NCBI GenBank assembly: GCA_019359125.1 | Contig: JAHHHY010000001.1 | Coordinates: forward strand, 930,001-994,000 | Length of the DNA stretch: 64,000 nt | Source: Pleurocapsa minor GSE-CHR-MK 17-07R | GTDB taxonomy: Bacteria > Chloroflexota > Anaerolineae > Aggregatilineales > Phototrophicaceae | Direction: 5' to 3' | Part shown: in pieces, positions 56,775 through 64,000 of the stretch | How the letters are laid out: every line of letters begins with the position of its first letter | Numbering within the stretch: position 1 is the stretch's first letter | Notes under the pieces: generated by a model | Database searches by the model: none | Told to the model about the DNA's origin: nothing | What the model saw: the letters and a program-made list of their open reading frames with translations, nothing else | Translations under genes and position numbers: made by a program

Positions 56775-58379
56775 ATGTCCGTTTTAACGGTTCCGCTGCG
56801 CAAACTGATACGTCGTAACCCTGCGCCAGCTTCGGTTCGCGCGGTTGAAACCCGTTCAGCGTCCGTATTGTCTGCCGTCGAGATACTGCCAAACGATCCC
56901 CTGTATTCGTTGTGTCTGAGCGCGTCTGGCGTGATCGATCTGGAAACACTGCGGCTCGAGTCTGACGCAGTCAGGCAGCTGCGCACAGCAGGCATCCGCC
57001 TCCTGATCCCGCTGGTTAATCAGGGTGAACTGGTCGGGATGATTCAGCTTGGCGCGCGCATGAGTGATCAGGAATATACGTCCGACGATCTGCGCCTCCT
57101 GGGCAATCTGGCGCCGCAAGCCGCTGCCGCACTGCGCGTCGCCCATCTGGCGTATCAGCAGCAAGTGGAAGCCCGTCGTCGTGAACGCCTCGATCAGGAA
57201 CTGCGCGTTGCGGGCATTATTCAGCAGACGCTGCTGCCGAAAGCAGTCCCCAGCATCGACGGTTGGCAATTCGCGGCGTACTGGCAGCCCGCGCGCACCG
57301 TCGGTGGTGACTTTTATGATTTCGTCCCGCTGCAGGATGGCCGTTTGATGATCGTCATCGGGGATGTGACCGATAAGGGCGTTCCTGCCGCGCTGGTGAT
57401 GGCATCGACGCGCACGATCCTGCGCGCTGCCGCCGAACGATTGATCTCTCCCGGAGAAATTTTACGCCGCGCCAACGATGTGCTTCACCCCGATATGCCT
57501 CCGAAAATGTTCGTTACCTGTCTGTGCGCTGTTCTTGATCCCCATACCGGGCGGATGCAGTATGCAAATGCAGGCCATAATGCGTCGCTTCAGCGCACCT
57601 GCGACGGTGTGATCGAACTGCGCGCGCGCGGCATGCCCCTGGGCCTGATGCCGGGCATGACCTATGAGGAGAAAGAGACGATTCTCGCGCCAGAGGATAC
57701 GGTGTTCATGTACAGCGATGGGTTGGTAGAAGCCCATGACAGCGAACGCGACATGTTTGGCATGAAACGGCTCGAAACTCTGATCGGGGAGCATCGCGGC
57801 GGAGATGCTTTGATTGCCTATCTGCGCGATGCCCTGTTTAATTTTACGGGCGCAGAATGGGAACAGGAAGACGATGTCACGTTCGTCGTCGTTCAGCGGC
57901 ATATGCAGCCGTCTGCCGATCCTGAATCAGGCGATGGGGACTCGACCGTACTGGATGAATTCGAATCGCCCAGCGAACCGGGCGGCGAACGCGCCGTGAT
58001 GGAGCGCGTTGCCAGAGCGGTTAGCGCCGTGGATTTCCCGCCTGCCCGTATTGAACGCCTGAAAACAGCGGTTGCCGAAACGGTGATGAATGCGATGGAA
58101 CATGGCAATCACTATCGCGCCGATCTGCCGATTAAAGTGCGCGTGCAGGCGGATGCCAGGCGGCTGTCTGTTTTCGTCACCGATCAGGGCGGCGATGTGC
58201 CGATCTCTCAGGCGCCGACCCCTGACCTGGAAGCAAAACTGGCGGGAACACAGTCAGCACGCGGTTGGGGCCTGTTCCTGATCAAGGCGATGGTTGATGA
58301 CCTGCATGTTTCCGCCACGCCTACCGACCATACCGTGCAGCTTGTATTTCATCTGGCAGGAGCTCATGATGCCAAATAA
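56775..58379 (+). CDS. GAF-SpoIIE phosphatase-HATPase fusion (RsbU/RsbW-like switch protein)
   Basis: A 534-residue cytoplasmic protein with opposing activities in one chain. Residues ~30-125: GAF-like sensor domain. ~125-155: coiled linker (RRRERLDQELRVAGIIQQ). ~160-385: PP2C/SpoIIE phosphatase with TVGGDFYDF, VIGDVTDKGVPAALVMA, YANAGHN, MYSDGLVEAHD and EDDVTFVVV. ~405-530: RsbW-type HATPase kinase with AVAETVMNAMEHGNHY and ARGWGLFLIKAMVDD. It should phosphorylate and dephosphorylate a STAS protein; two such genes follow directly. GGAGGG lies 6 nt before ATG 56775; a longer frame from 56727 would run through promoter D. No sigma factor is visible nearby. Confidence 0.87.
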   Translation: MSVLTVPLRKLIRRNPAPASVRAVETRSASVLSAVEILPNDPLYSLCLSASGVIDLETLRLESDAVRQLRTAGIRLLIPLVNQGELVGMIQLGARMSDQEYTSDDLRLLGNLAPQAAAALRVAHLAYQQQVEARRRERLDQELRVAGIIQQTLLPKAVPSIDGWQFAAYWQPARTVGGDFYDFVPLQDGRLMIVIGDVTDKGVPAALVMASTRTILRAAAERLISPGEILRRANDVLHPDMPPKMFVTCLCAVLDPHTGRMQYANAGHNASLQRTCDGVIELRARGMPLGLMPGMTYEEKETILAPEDTVFMYSDGLVEAHDSERDMFGMKRLETLIGEHRGGDALIAYLRDALFNFTGAEWEQEDDVTFVVVQRHMQPSADPESGDGDSTVLDEFESPSEPGGERAVMERVARAVSAVDFPPARIERLKTAVAETVMNAMEHGNHYRADLPIKVRVQADARRLSVFVTDQGGDVPISQAPTPDLEAKLAGTQSARGWGLFLIKAMVDDLHVSATPTDHTVQLVFHLAGAHDAK

Positions 58380-58740
58380 ACCCTTTTCAGCATCTCTGCG
58401 TGAACCGGTGATGCACCTGAACAAGGGCGTGATCATCGATCTGCATGGGGAGATCAACGGCACCGTCGAGGTAGCCCTAAATGCCGCATATGACCGCGCT
58501 GAAGCGGAGGATGTCCACTCGATCGTGCTGAATTTCGGCGGCGTCGACTACATTAACAGCACCGGCATTGCCCTGATCGTTGGGTTACTGGCGCGTGCGC
58601 GCAAATCCAGTCGTTTGTTGATCGTTTTTGGGTTGAGCGATCACTATATGGATATTTTCAATATCACGCGCCTCGTCGATTTCATGAATGTCTATCCCGA
58701 TGAACAATCTGCTGTTGCTCAGCTATCCCAGCTGCAGTAA
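58366..58740 (+). CDS. STAS-domain anti-sigma-factor antagonist, copy 1
   Basis: About 124 residues. The STAS fold is marked by IDLHGEINGTVEVAL and DYINSTGIALIVGLL; Ser65 in NSTG sits at the phosphorylation position of RsbV/SpoIIAA. Its start overlaps the fusion gene by 14 nt, with AGGAG just upstream (ATG 58366 or 58369). It is likely a direct substrate of the fused kinase/phosphatase. Confidence 0.88.
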   Translation: MMPNKPFSASLREPVMHLNKGVIIDLHGEINGTVEVALNAAYDRAEAEDVHSIVLNFGGVDYINSTGIALIVGLLARARKSSRLLIVFGLSDHYMDIFNITRLVDFMNVYPDEQSAVAQLSQLQ

Positions 58741-58762
58741 CCAGAATAGAGGGGGATCAAAA

Positions 58763-59122
58763 ATGACTCCAGGCAAGCTTTCTCTGGCTGTGCGTTCGGT
58801 CGCACAGCACATCAGCATCATCGATATTCATGGTGATGTTACGGGTGCTGCTGATTCCGCCTTGACTGATGCTTATACCAGCGCCAGCACCAGCAGTACG
58901 ATCATCCTGAATTTTACGGCGCTGGAGTATATGAACAGTTCGGGGATTGGGCTGCTGGTCACACTGTTGATTCGGGCACAGCGGCAGGGTCAACGGCTGC
59001 TGGCATTCGGACTGACCGAACACTACCGCGATATCTTCGAGCTCACCCGTCTCAATGAGGCGATCACGTTGTTCAACATTGAAAGCGACGTGCTTGAATC
59101 ACTCAACATTTCTCGCATTTAG
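58763..59122 (+). CDS. STAS-domain anti-sigma-factor antagonist, copy 2
   Basis: A 119-residue STAS protein: IIDIHGDVTGAADSAL and EYMNSSGIGLLVTLL, with Ser59 at the phosphorylation position. GGGGGA lies ~6 nt before the ATG at 58763. It is 22 nt after copy 1. Two paralogous antagonists behind one kinase/phosphatase may give a graded or two-input switch. Confidence 0.88.
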   Translation: MTPGKLSLAVRSVAQHISIIDIHGDVTGAADSALTDAYTSASTSSTIILNFTALEYMNSSGIGLLVTLLIRAQRQGQRLLAFGLTEHYRDIFELTRLNEAITLFNIESDVLESLNISRI

Positions 59123-59140
59123 GAATGAGGAAGTGCCTGA

Positions 59141-59881
59141 ATGAATCCTTCGGATCAGCAACCACGGACACCCCGCGATGCCGAAAACTGGGCAAAGTCG
59201 GTTGATCGTTTGAACGTCACAGGAACACCTACGGGCGCCCTTCACCTGAATGTGCAGGGTCGCCAGACCCTCAGCCCATTAAAGGGTTTCGGGCAGTTAT
59301 GGCAAAAAACCTTTCAAGCCACGCTGGTCGGCAGTAATCATACGCCTGCGGAGATCGTGCGTGTCTGGAAGGAGCGCTTTCCCGAATTTCAGCCGCCAGA
59401 GAATCGATTTTTCCCTTCCGTAACCGGTGTCAAACCCGGTGAAGTCGTTTTGATCAATGCTTCGACTCCTGGAGGAATCATGTCAACCGGCGTGATGGTG
59501 ATGTATTCCGACGAGGATTCTTTCACGTTGATAACGCCACAGGGTCACCCTGAGTCGGGATGGGTCACCTTCAGCGCCTCGCAGGTCGATCAGAATATCG
59601 TCCTTCAGGTGCAAACGCTGGCGCGCGCCAGCGACCCCCTCTATGAAGTCGCTTTCCGCCTCATTGCGTCTGGTATGCAGGATAGAATCTGGCAACACGT
59701 CCTGACAGCTCTGGCAGCTCATTTTGGCGCACCTGCCGTGGTCACATTGACGAAACAATGTGTGGATCCGCGCTTGCAGTGGTCTGAAGTGGGAAACATC
59801 CGCCATAATGCTCAACTTCACACGCTGATCTATACGATAAGTTCGCGTCTGCGAAAGCTTGTCAGGGGTAATGCAACGTAA
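59141..59881 (+). CDS. Hypothetical protein, DUF1990-like
   Basis: A 246-residue soluble protein. The central region [29 protein letters not shown] and [15 protein letters not shown] resembles DUF1990-type proteins (SRPBCC-like fold), where a GHPE.G segment is conserved. The assignment is tentative. It lies 18 nt after the second STAS gene, and its stop overlaps the next start, so it belongs to the promoter D operon and may work with the downstream oxidoreductase. Confidence 0.6.
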   Translation: MNPSDQQPRTPRDAENWAKSVDRLNVTGTPTGALHLNVQGRQTLSPLKGFGQLWQKTFQATLVGSNHTPAEIVRVWKERFPEFQPPENRFFPSVTGVKPGEVVLINASTPGGIMSTGVMVMYSDEDSFTLITPQGHPESGWVTFSASQVDQNIVLQVQTLARASDPLYEVAFRLIASGMQDRIWQHVLTALAAHFGAPAVVTLTKQCVDPRLQWSEVGNIRHNAQLHTLIYTISSRLRKLVRGNAT

Positions 59882-61310
59882 ACCGATGCGGGAGTATGAC
59901 GCAGTAATCGTCGGCTCAGGGCCCAACGGTCTGGCGGCAGCGATCACATTGGCACAGAGCGGGCGAAAAGTTCTCGTGCTGGAGGCGAAGGACACCGTCG
60001 GCGGCGGGATGCGGACGCTGGAACTGACTCTACCCGGCTTTTATCATGATATGTGTTCCAGCGTTCATCCACTGGCCATGGCGTCACCGTTTTTTCGTTC
60101 GCTGCCCCTGCAACAACATGGACTGGAGTGGGTGTTCCCGCCTGCGGAGCTGGCGCATCCTTACGATGATGGCACAGCCGTGCTCATCGAGCGTTCGATT
60201 GCAGTTACAGCTGCGCGGATGGGAAAAGATGCCGCAGCCTATCGCCGCCTGATGCACTTTCTCGTTCGGAATTACGAGTCGATACTCGACGAATTCCTTG
60301 CGCCCTTGCATCTACCCCGGCACCCGCTTGTAATGGCTGGGTTTGGGATGCTGGCGCTGCCGTCAGCATCATGGTTCTCCAGGCGTGCATTTCGCACGGA
60401 AGCGGTTCGCGGAGTATTTGCCGGCATGGCGGCACATTCGATTATGCCGCTTGAGCAGCCCGCGACGGCCGCTTTCGGCCTGATACTGGGGATGCTTGCT
60501 CACGCTGTTGGGTGGCCCCTGGCACGCGGTGGATCGGCAAAAATCGCCGGTGCGATTGTGAGTTATTTGACCGCACTCGGTGGAGAAATCATAACGAACG
60601 CAGAAGTGAGATCGCTGCGCGATATCCCACCCGCTGCAACGACGCTGTTTGATGTCACCCCACGACAGTTCATCCGCATCATGGGCGACGCCCTGCCCTC
60701 ATCCTACCGTTATGCGCTTGAGCGTTACCGCTATGGACCCGGCGTGTACAAGATCGACTATGCACTGAGCGAACCCATCCCATGGACTGCAAAGGAGTGT
60801 TTGCAGGCAGGAACTGTGCATTTAGGCGGAACTCTGGATGCCATTCGCAATAGTGAACGCGCAGCCTGGACGGGGCAGCCTGCTGCCCCTTTTTCGCTGG
60901 TGGTACAGCCAACTCTGTTTGATACCAGTCGTGCCCCCTCGGGTAAGCACATTGGCTGGGTGTACTGTCATGTCCCTAACGGCTCAGGCGCCGATATGAC
61001 CGCTGCCATCGAACACCAAATCGAGCGTTTCGCCCCTGGCTTTCGAGACTGCGTGCTGGCTCGGCATGTCACCTCTGCCACCCAGATGGAAGCCTATAAC
61101 GCTAACTACATCGGGGGTGACATCAACGGCGGTGTGCAGGATTTGCGGCAGTTGTTCACCCGTCCGGTAATGCGCGTCGATCCCTATCGCACGCCACTCA
61201 AAGGAGTCTATCTGTGCTCGTCTTCCACGCCGCCGGGTGGGGGTGTGCATGGGATGTGTGGCTATCATGCAGCGCAGTCGGCATTGAGGTTTCTCTCAAG
61301 CATCTCGTAA
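59871..61310 (+). CDS. FAD-dependent oxidoreductase (PYROXD2/phytoene desaturase-like)
   Basis: A 479-residue flavoprotein. The N-terminal Rossmann motif is [20 protein letters not shown], followed by the GG doublet region [17 protein letters not shown]. The C-terminal FAD segment is [20 protein letters not shown]. The layout matches the PYROXD2/carotenoid-desaturase-like group of FAD oxidoreductases; the substrate is unknown. The ATG at 59871 overlaps the stop of the preceding gene, suggesting translational coupling; ATG 59886 is an alternative. It ends the island. Confidence 0.82.
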   Translation: MQRKPMREYDAVIVGSGPNGLAAAITLAQSGRKVLVLEAKDTVGGGMRTLELTLPGFYHDMCSSVHPLAMASPFFRSLPLQQHGLEWVFPPAELAHPYDDGTAVLIERSIAVTAARMGKDAAAYRRLMHFLVRNYESILDEFLAPLHLPRHPLVMAGFGMLALPSASWFSRRAFRTEAVRGVFAGMAAHSIMPLEQPATAAFGLILGMLAHAVGWPLARGGSAKIAGAIVSYLTALGGEIITNAEVRSLRDIPPAATTLFDVTPRQFIRIMGDALPSSYRYALERYRYGPGVYKIDYALSEPIPWTAKECLQAGTVHLGGTLDAIRNSERAAWTGQPAAPFSLVVQPTLFDTSRAPSGKHIGWVYCHVPNGSGADMTAAIEHQIERFAPGFRDCVLARHVTSATQMEAYNANYIGGDINGGVQDLRQLFTRPVMRVDPYRTPLKGVYLCSSSTPPGGGVHGMCGYHAAQSALRFLSSIS

Positions 61311-61689
61311 AGCGCATTTGAAATGGCTTTAAGAATGTGATTTCCAAAAGTATACGAGGATTGTCGGGGCTTTGGGCACCGCGTTCGCGTCCGTTCTATT
61401 TCCGGCAATGCGCCTGAAGATGAATAAACGTGAACAATTGATGATTCAGTAAATACCTTAGCGCTGGGTGACGAGGCGGCTGCATTTTTCCCCCAAGCCA
61501 TTCAGGTCTGGGGGAAAGTGGACTCCCATTTGTCCTCTGGTATTGTCTGCCTTATCAGGCCGTACGGATGCTCACAGCGCAACGCCGTCCCGTCCACGTT
61601 TTGTTCACCCTATCTGACGGTACCCCGGAAGTCATCATCCCAGCAGGACGCCCAGGATATACAACAACGCGATACTTGCTACTGTCCAG
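61311..61689. other. Intergenic region without a recognised gene
   Basis: Only short low-quality frames. On the reverse strand a hydrophobic stretch WTVASIALLYILGVLLG, next to the IS edge, may be a remnant of a membrane protein. Otherwise nothing recognisable. Confidence 0.5.
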
Positions 61690-62829
61690 GCCTGTAGTAG
61701 CAAAAAACCCTATACGCGCGATTTTTCCCGTGAGTCAAGCGGCTCGGTAGTAGTCATGGAGGACGCCTCCGAGCAGGTCGCGCCGTCTGACTCGTCCGCC
61801 ACTTGAAACTTCCAGCGCTGGATCCGGGATCTCTTGCCCAATCCCCTGATGCGGTCGCGCCATGTAAAATAGTGTTTATACGCTTGCAACACGTACTTTA
61901 GATGCGCCGGGTTGAGAATGATCAGCCGGTCGAGAGATTCCTCGCGGACTGAGCGCTCTCAGCGTTCGGCATAGGCGTTTGCACGGGGAGCTCGAACAAG
62001 TGTGTGGACAACCTCGATCCCTTCAAACGCAAACACGGCATCAAAGGCGGCTCCGTACTTGCCATCATTATCTCGAATCAGATGCGTGAACTTTGTTTCT
62101 GTTCCGTCAGGTTCCAGACGAACTGGCGCGCTTGCTGGATCACCCACGCTTGCGTCGGATGGACAGTCACATCGGCGATATGGACACGGCGCGTGTCCCG
62201 ACCTCGATGAAAAGGAACACCTAGAGGGTTTGAAGGCGAAAGGTTTCGACCGTGAAAAAATCACACGCCAACAAGGTGTCCTTGTAGTGATTGAGGAAGG
62301 TTCGCCATGTCGAAGATGACTTCCTGTGGGGAACAGGGAGAATGCCATGACGGCGCAGAATCTGCCGAACCGTTTCGTGGCTGATCCGATAGCCAAGTTT
62401 TTTCAGTTCTCCCTTGATGCGGTCATCGCCCCACTTGTTTTCTCGAGCGAGTTCGAGCACCATCTGGATGATCTGGGGCTCGACTGGGGGTCGCCCCGCT
62501 TTCTTCACTTGCTGGTTGAAGGTCCACTTGCGCCTGAAAAGCTCGCGCTGCCACCGGAGTAGCGTATCGGGTTTGAAGATCAGGACCAACTGCCCCAATT
62601 GGGCTTTGGGCAACTCGGTGAACAGTCAGAGTTACTCAACCAGGGTCACAGCATCAGCAGTAGTTCAATGGTTTTGTCATCCGGTGCAAGCCGCCTGAAA
62701 CGCAGACTGTCCCAAAGTAGATGTACAGCAAGATAGATGAAATACCAGATCATCGATGAATGGGTTGCTCGAAGCGGTCAGATCGTCGGATTATACTGGT
62801 CCCAAGTTGGATTTATTGCTACTACAGGC
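61690..62829 (-). mobile_element. Degenerate insertion sequence with 14-bp terminal inverted repeats
   Basis: GCCTGTAGTAGCAA at 61690-61703 and its exact complement at 62816-62829 bound ~1140 bp. Similarity extends a few bases inward (AAAACCC versus TAAATCC). Inside is one broken rve-type transposase. The right end coincides with the truncated end of the aminoglycoside adenylyltransferase-like gene. No target-site duplication was seen. Confidence 0.8.
61735..62753 (-). pseudogene. Transposase with DDE/rve core, multiply frameshifted
   Basis: The remnants line up as one protein of ~340 codons: MIWYFIYLAVHLLWDSLRF (from 62753) then a stop and internal loss; PKAQLGQLVLIFKPDTLLRW and a helix-turn-helix block; [17 protein letters not shown] followed by [21 protein letters not shown] after a frameshift; [20 protein letters not shown] in another frame; TGA after NAYAER; and a last frameshift before HQGIGQEIPDPALEV, ending at 61735. 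The catalytic Asp, Asp and Glu of an IS3/IS481-like integrase core can be placed (ACDF, RDND, AYAER). It is clearly inactive. Confidence 0.85.
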
Positions 62830-63273
62830 GTGTACGCCGGGGATCGAGCGGTGTAGGGGCGGGAAGCTGCGCGGCGATTCTATCTTTGTCCAGCAGGATT
62901 TTGTAGCCGCGCTGCTGATCGTCCTAAAGGTTTTTTCATCGATGAGCGCTTGAAGCGCGCTGATCTGTGTCACAGAGAAATCGACTTTAATGCCACCCTG
63001 ATACAGGATGAGTAAACTTTTCGTCTCATCATGGTGTTCTTCAAGTATCATCCAGACCGCGGCAAAATCGCGCATCCATTCAAGATACGTTTCGCTTTTT
63101 TGCTCAAATCCCCCGACGATATACAGCGACACATCGAGACTAGAGTATTCGTCCGCTGGATTGATTTGCCGCGCTTGTGATCCCACCACAAGTATCGCCC
63201 GAATCTCCACGAGCTGTTCCGCCCATGCGACCAGCTCGGTTTGCAGGCGTGTGTAGAAATCATGCGCGCTCAT
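62830..63273 (-). pseudogene. Aminoglycoside 6-adenylyltransferase-like gene, frameshifted and truncated by the IS
   Basis: The N-terminal ~115 residues match the streptomycin/aminoglycoside 6-adenylyltransferase family: VVGSQARQINPADEYSSLDV (nucleotidyltransferase motif), WMILEEHHDETKSLLILYQ and GIKVDFSVT. Near 62920 the frame shifts: the family continuation RGYKILLDKDRIAAQLP is present in the next frame. The gene then stops at the IS boundary, so more than half is missing. Its start overlaps the stop of the response regulator (ATGA). It probably derives from a nucleotidyltransferase cotranscribed with the two-component genes; resistance is not implied. Confidence 0.82.
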
Positions 63274-63947
63274 GGTTGATTGTCTCTTCCCAACCCTGCA
63301 TCACGCGCCCGAATGATCGCCTGTGCGCGGTCAGCGACTTGTAATTTGCTAAAAATGTTGGAGATGTGGTTGCTGACCGTCTTGACCGTAATATGAAGCT
63401 GCTCGGCGATCTCATGGTTGTTCAGCCCGCGTGCGATCCGGTCAAGCACGTCGAGTTCGCGCTCGGAAAGTTCAGGAAACGCGACTGTCGGTGGCTGCGG
63501 ACTTTGCAAGCGGTTTAAGCTGCGGAAGTAGTCGGTGACGCGGTTGGCAATCGCCGCGCCGAACAATACATCTCCGCTGGCAACAGCACGAATCGTCCGC
63601 AACACTTCCGATTTGTCCGCCCCTTTGAGGACATAGCCCCTCGCCCCCGCCATCATCGCCGCAAAGAGCGACTCGCTGTCTTCCATCATCGTCAGAATGA
63701 TGATCTTCGTATCTGGCAGACGTTCGAGTATTCGTGCAGTCGCTTCAATGCCGTTTAGTTCACCCATTTGAATGTCTATTAGGATCACGTGCGGGTGCAT
63801 TTGCTGTGCCTTCTCGACGGCATCTTCACCGCTGGCGGCTTCGCCCACCACTTCAAAATCGCTGACGGCAAGGAAGATCGCTGCGAGTCCTTCACGGAAC
63901 AGCGTGTGATCATCGACGATCAAGAGGCGAATCGGGATTTCGGTCAC
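63270..63947 (-). CDS. LuxR/NarL-type response regulator
   Basis: A 225-residue two-component regulator. Receiver domain: LLIVDDHTLFREGL, phosphoacceptor Asp in VILIDIQMGELNG, switch Thr in IIILTMMEDSES, Lys in GYVLKGADKSE. C-terminal LuxR helix-turn-helix: LSERELDVLDRIARGLNNHEI and LHITVKTVSNHISNIF. It uses a GTG start at 63947, 3 nt after the stop of a gene that looks like a histidine kinase. It probably forms an operon with that kinase and the broken adenylyltransferase gene. Confidence 0.93.
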   Translation of the reverse strand: MTEIPIRLLIVDDHTLFREGLAAIFLAVSDFEVVGEAASGEDAVEKAQQMHPHVILIDIQMGELNGIEATARILERLPDTKIIILTMMEDSESLFAAMMAGARGYVLKGADKSEVLRTIRAVASGDVLFGAAIANRVTDYFRSLNRLQSPQPPTVAFPELSERELDVLDRIARGLNNHEIAEQLHITVKTVSNHISNIFSKLQVADRAQAIIRARDAGLGRDNQP

Positions 63948-63950
63948 GTT

Positions 63951-64000
63951 TTACTCTCTTTCTCCAAGCAGCGGCAGAGAAACAGTGATACACGTTCCTC
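63951..64000 (-). CDS. C-terminal end of a probable sensor histidine kinase (partial)
   Basis: The last 15 codons of a gene read GTCITVSLPLLGERE before TAA. GTxxTVSLPL is the typical end of a HATPase domain in NarX-type histidine kinases. It lies 3 nt before the response regulator, which supports the call; the rest is outside the window. Confidence 0.65.
   Translation of the reverse strand, partial: GTCITVSLPLLGERE

Noticed and set aside
61265-61501. 78-codon reverse frame after the oxidoreductase gene
   Set aside because: No ribosome binding site or recognisable motif, and it overlaps the end of a certain gene.

Overview
The window reads as a chromosome segment of a GC-rich bacterium of the phylum Chloroflexota (probably Anaerolineae-like). 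This is inferred from gene content, not from an rRNA: secreted proteins with Thr-Pro or Glu-Ala-Thr-Pro low-complexity linkers, an AfsR-like BTAD/AAA regulator, several membrane proteins carrying the RLYDIDIIIRRTLIY module, a SepIVA-like coiled-coil gene beside coaD, and a RecG with an extra N-terminal region.

Layout. 1-6.3 kb: the 3' end of lon, an AlbA_2/HATPase regulator, a beta-propeller lipoprotein, fabG, a HIT hydrolase and a membrane-anchored DsbA-like thioredoxin. 6.4-12.9 kb: acnA, rnhA, an aminotransferase, a TPR/Yip1-like membrane protein and a deoxynucleoside kinase. 13-22.6 kb: a FadR-like regulator next to korAB, a secreted SH3b protein, a Ca2+-type P-ATPase and an aldo/keto reductase. 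22.7-30.8 kb: a possibly structured leader, then fakA with two degV/fakB-type genes, recG, coaD and a SepIVA-like gene. 30.8-37 kb: comEC, small membrane proteins, nusB, tatC and arginase. 37-43.8 kb: a reverse-strand run with rlmN, a degenerate peptidase-MA-like protein, a CPBP protease, a KDG-kinase-like enzyme, a metallo-hydrolase and a propeller protein. 43.9-44.1 kb: two tRNA-Ser genes. Four convergent gene pairs are separated by long perfect-stem terminators.

44.4-61.3 kb is the accessory region and the most interesting part. A divergent BTAD-AAA-TPR regulator faces a run of genes on the + strand: a cupredoxin-like secreted protein; a TPR + beta-domain secreted protein; a small membrane protein; four multi-TM paralogues with near-identical C-terminal modules; a second TPR + beta-domain protein with an in-frame TAG near its 5' end; a GAF-SpoIIE phosphatase-HATPase fusion; two STAS anti-sigma-antagonist-like proteins; a DUF1990-like protein; and a PYROXD2-like FAD oxidoreductase. 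Four promoters in this region share one exact architecture: TAACGAT, 4 nt, GGACGAT, 7 nt, TACGCT. This is two heptamers with 11-bp period placed just before a -10 box, as described for SARP/AfsR-type activators. A half-site also lies in the regulator's own promoter. I propose that this is one BTAD-controlled regulon built around a partner-switching module with no sigma factor nearby.

61.3-64 kb: an insertion sequence with 14-bp terminal inverted repeats and a multiply frameshifted DDE transposase abuts a frameshifted, truncated aminoglycoside 6-adenylyltransferase-like gene. After these come a LuxR-type response regulator and the last codons of its likely histidine kinase.
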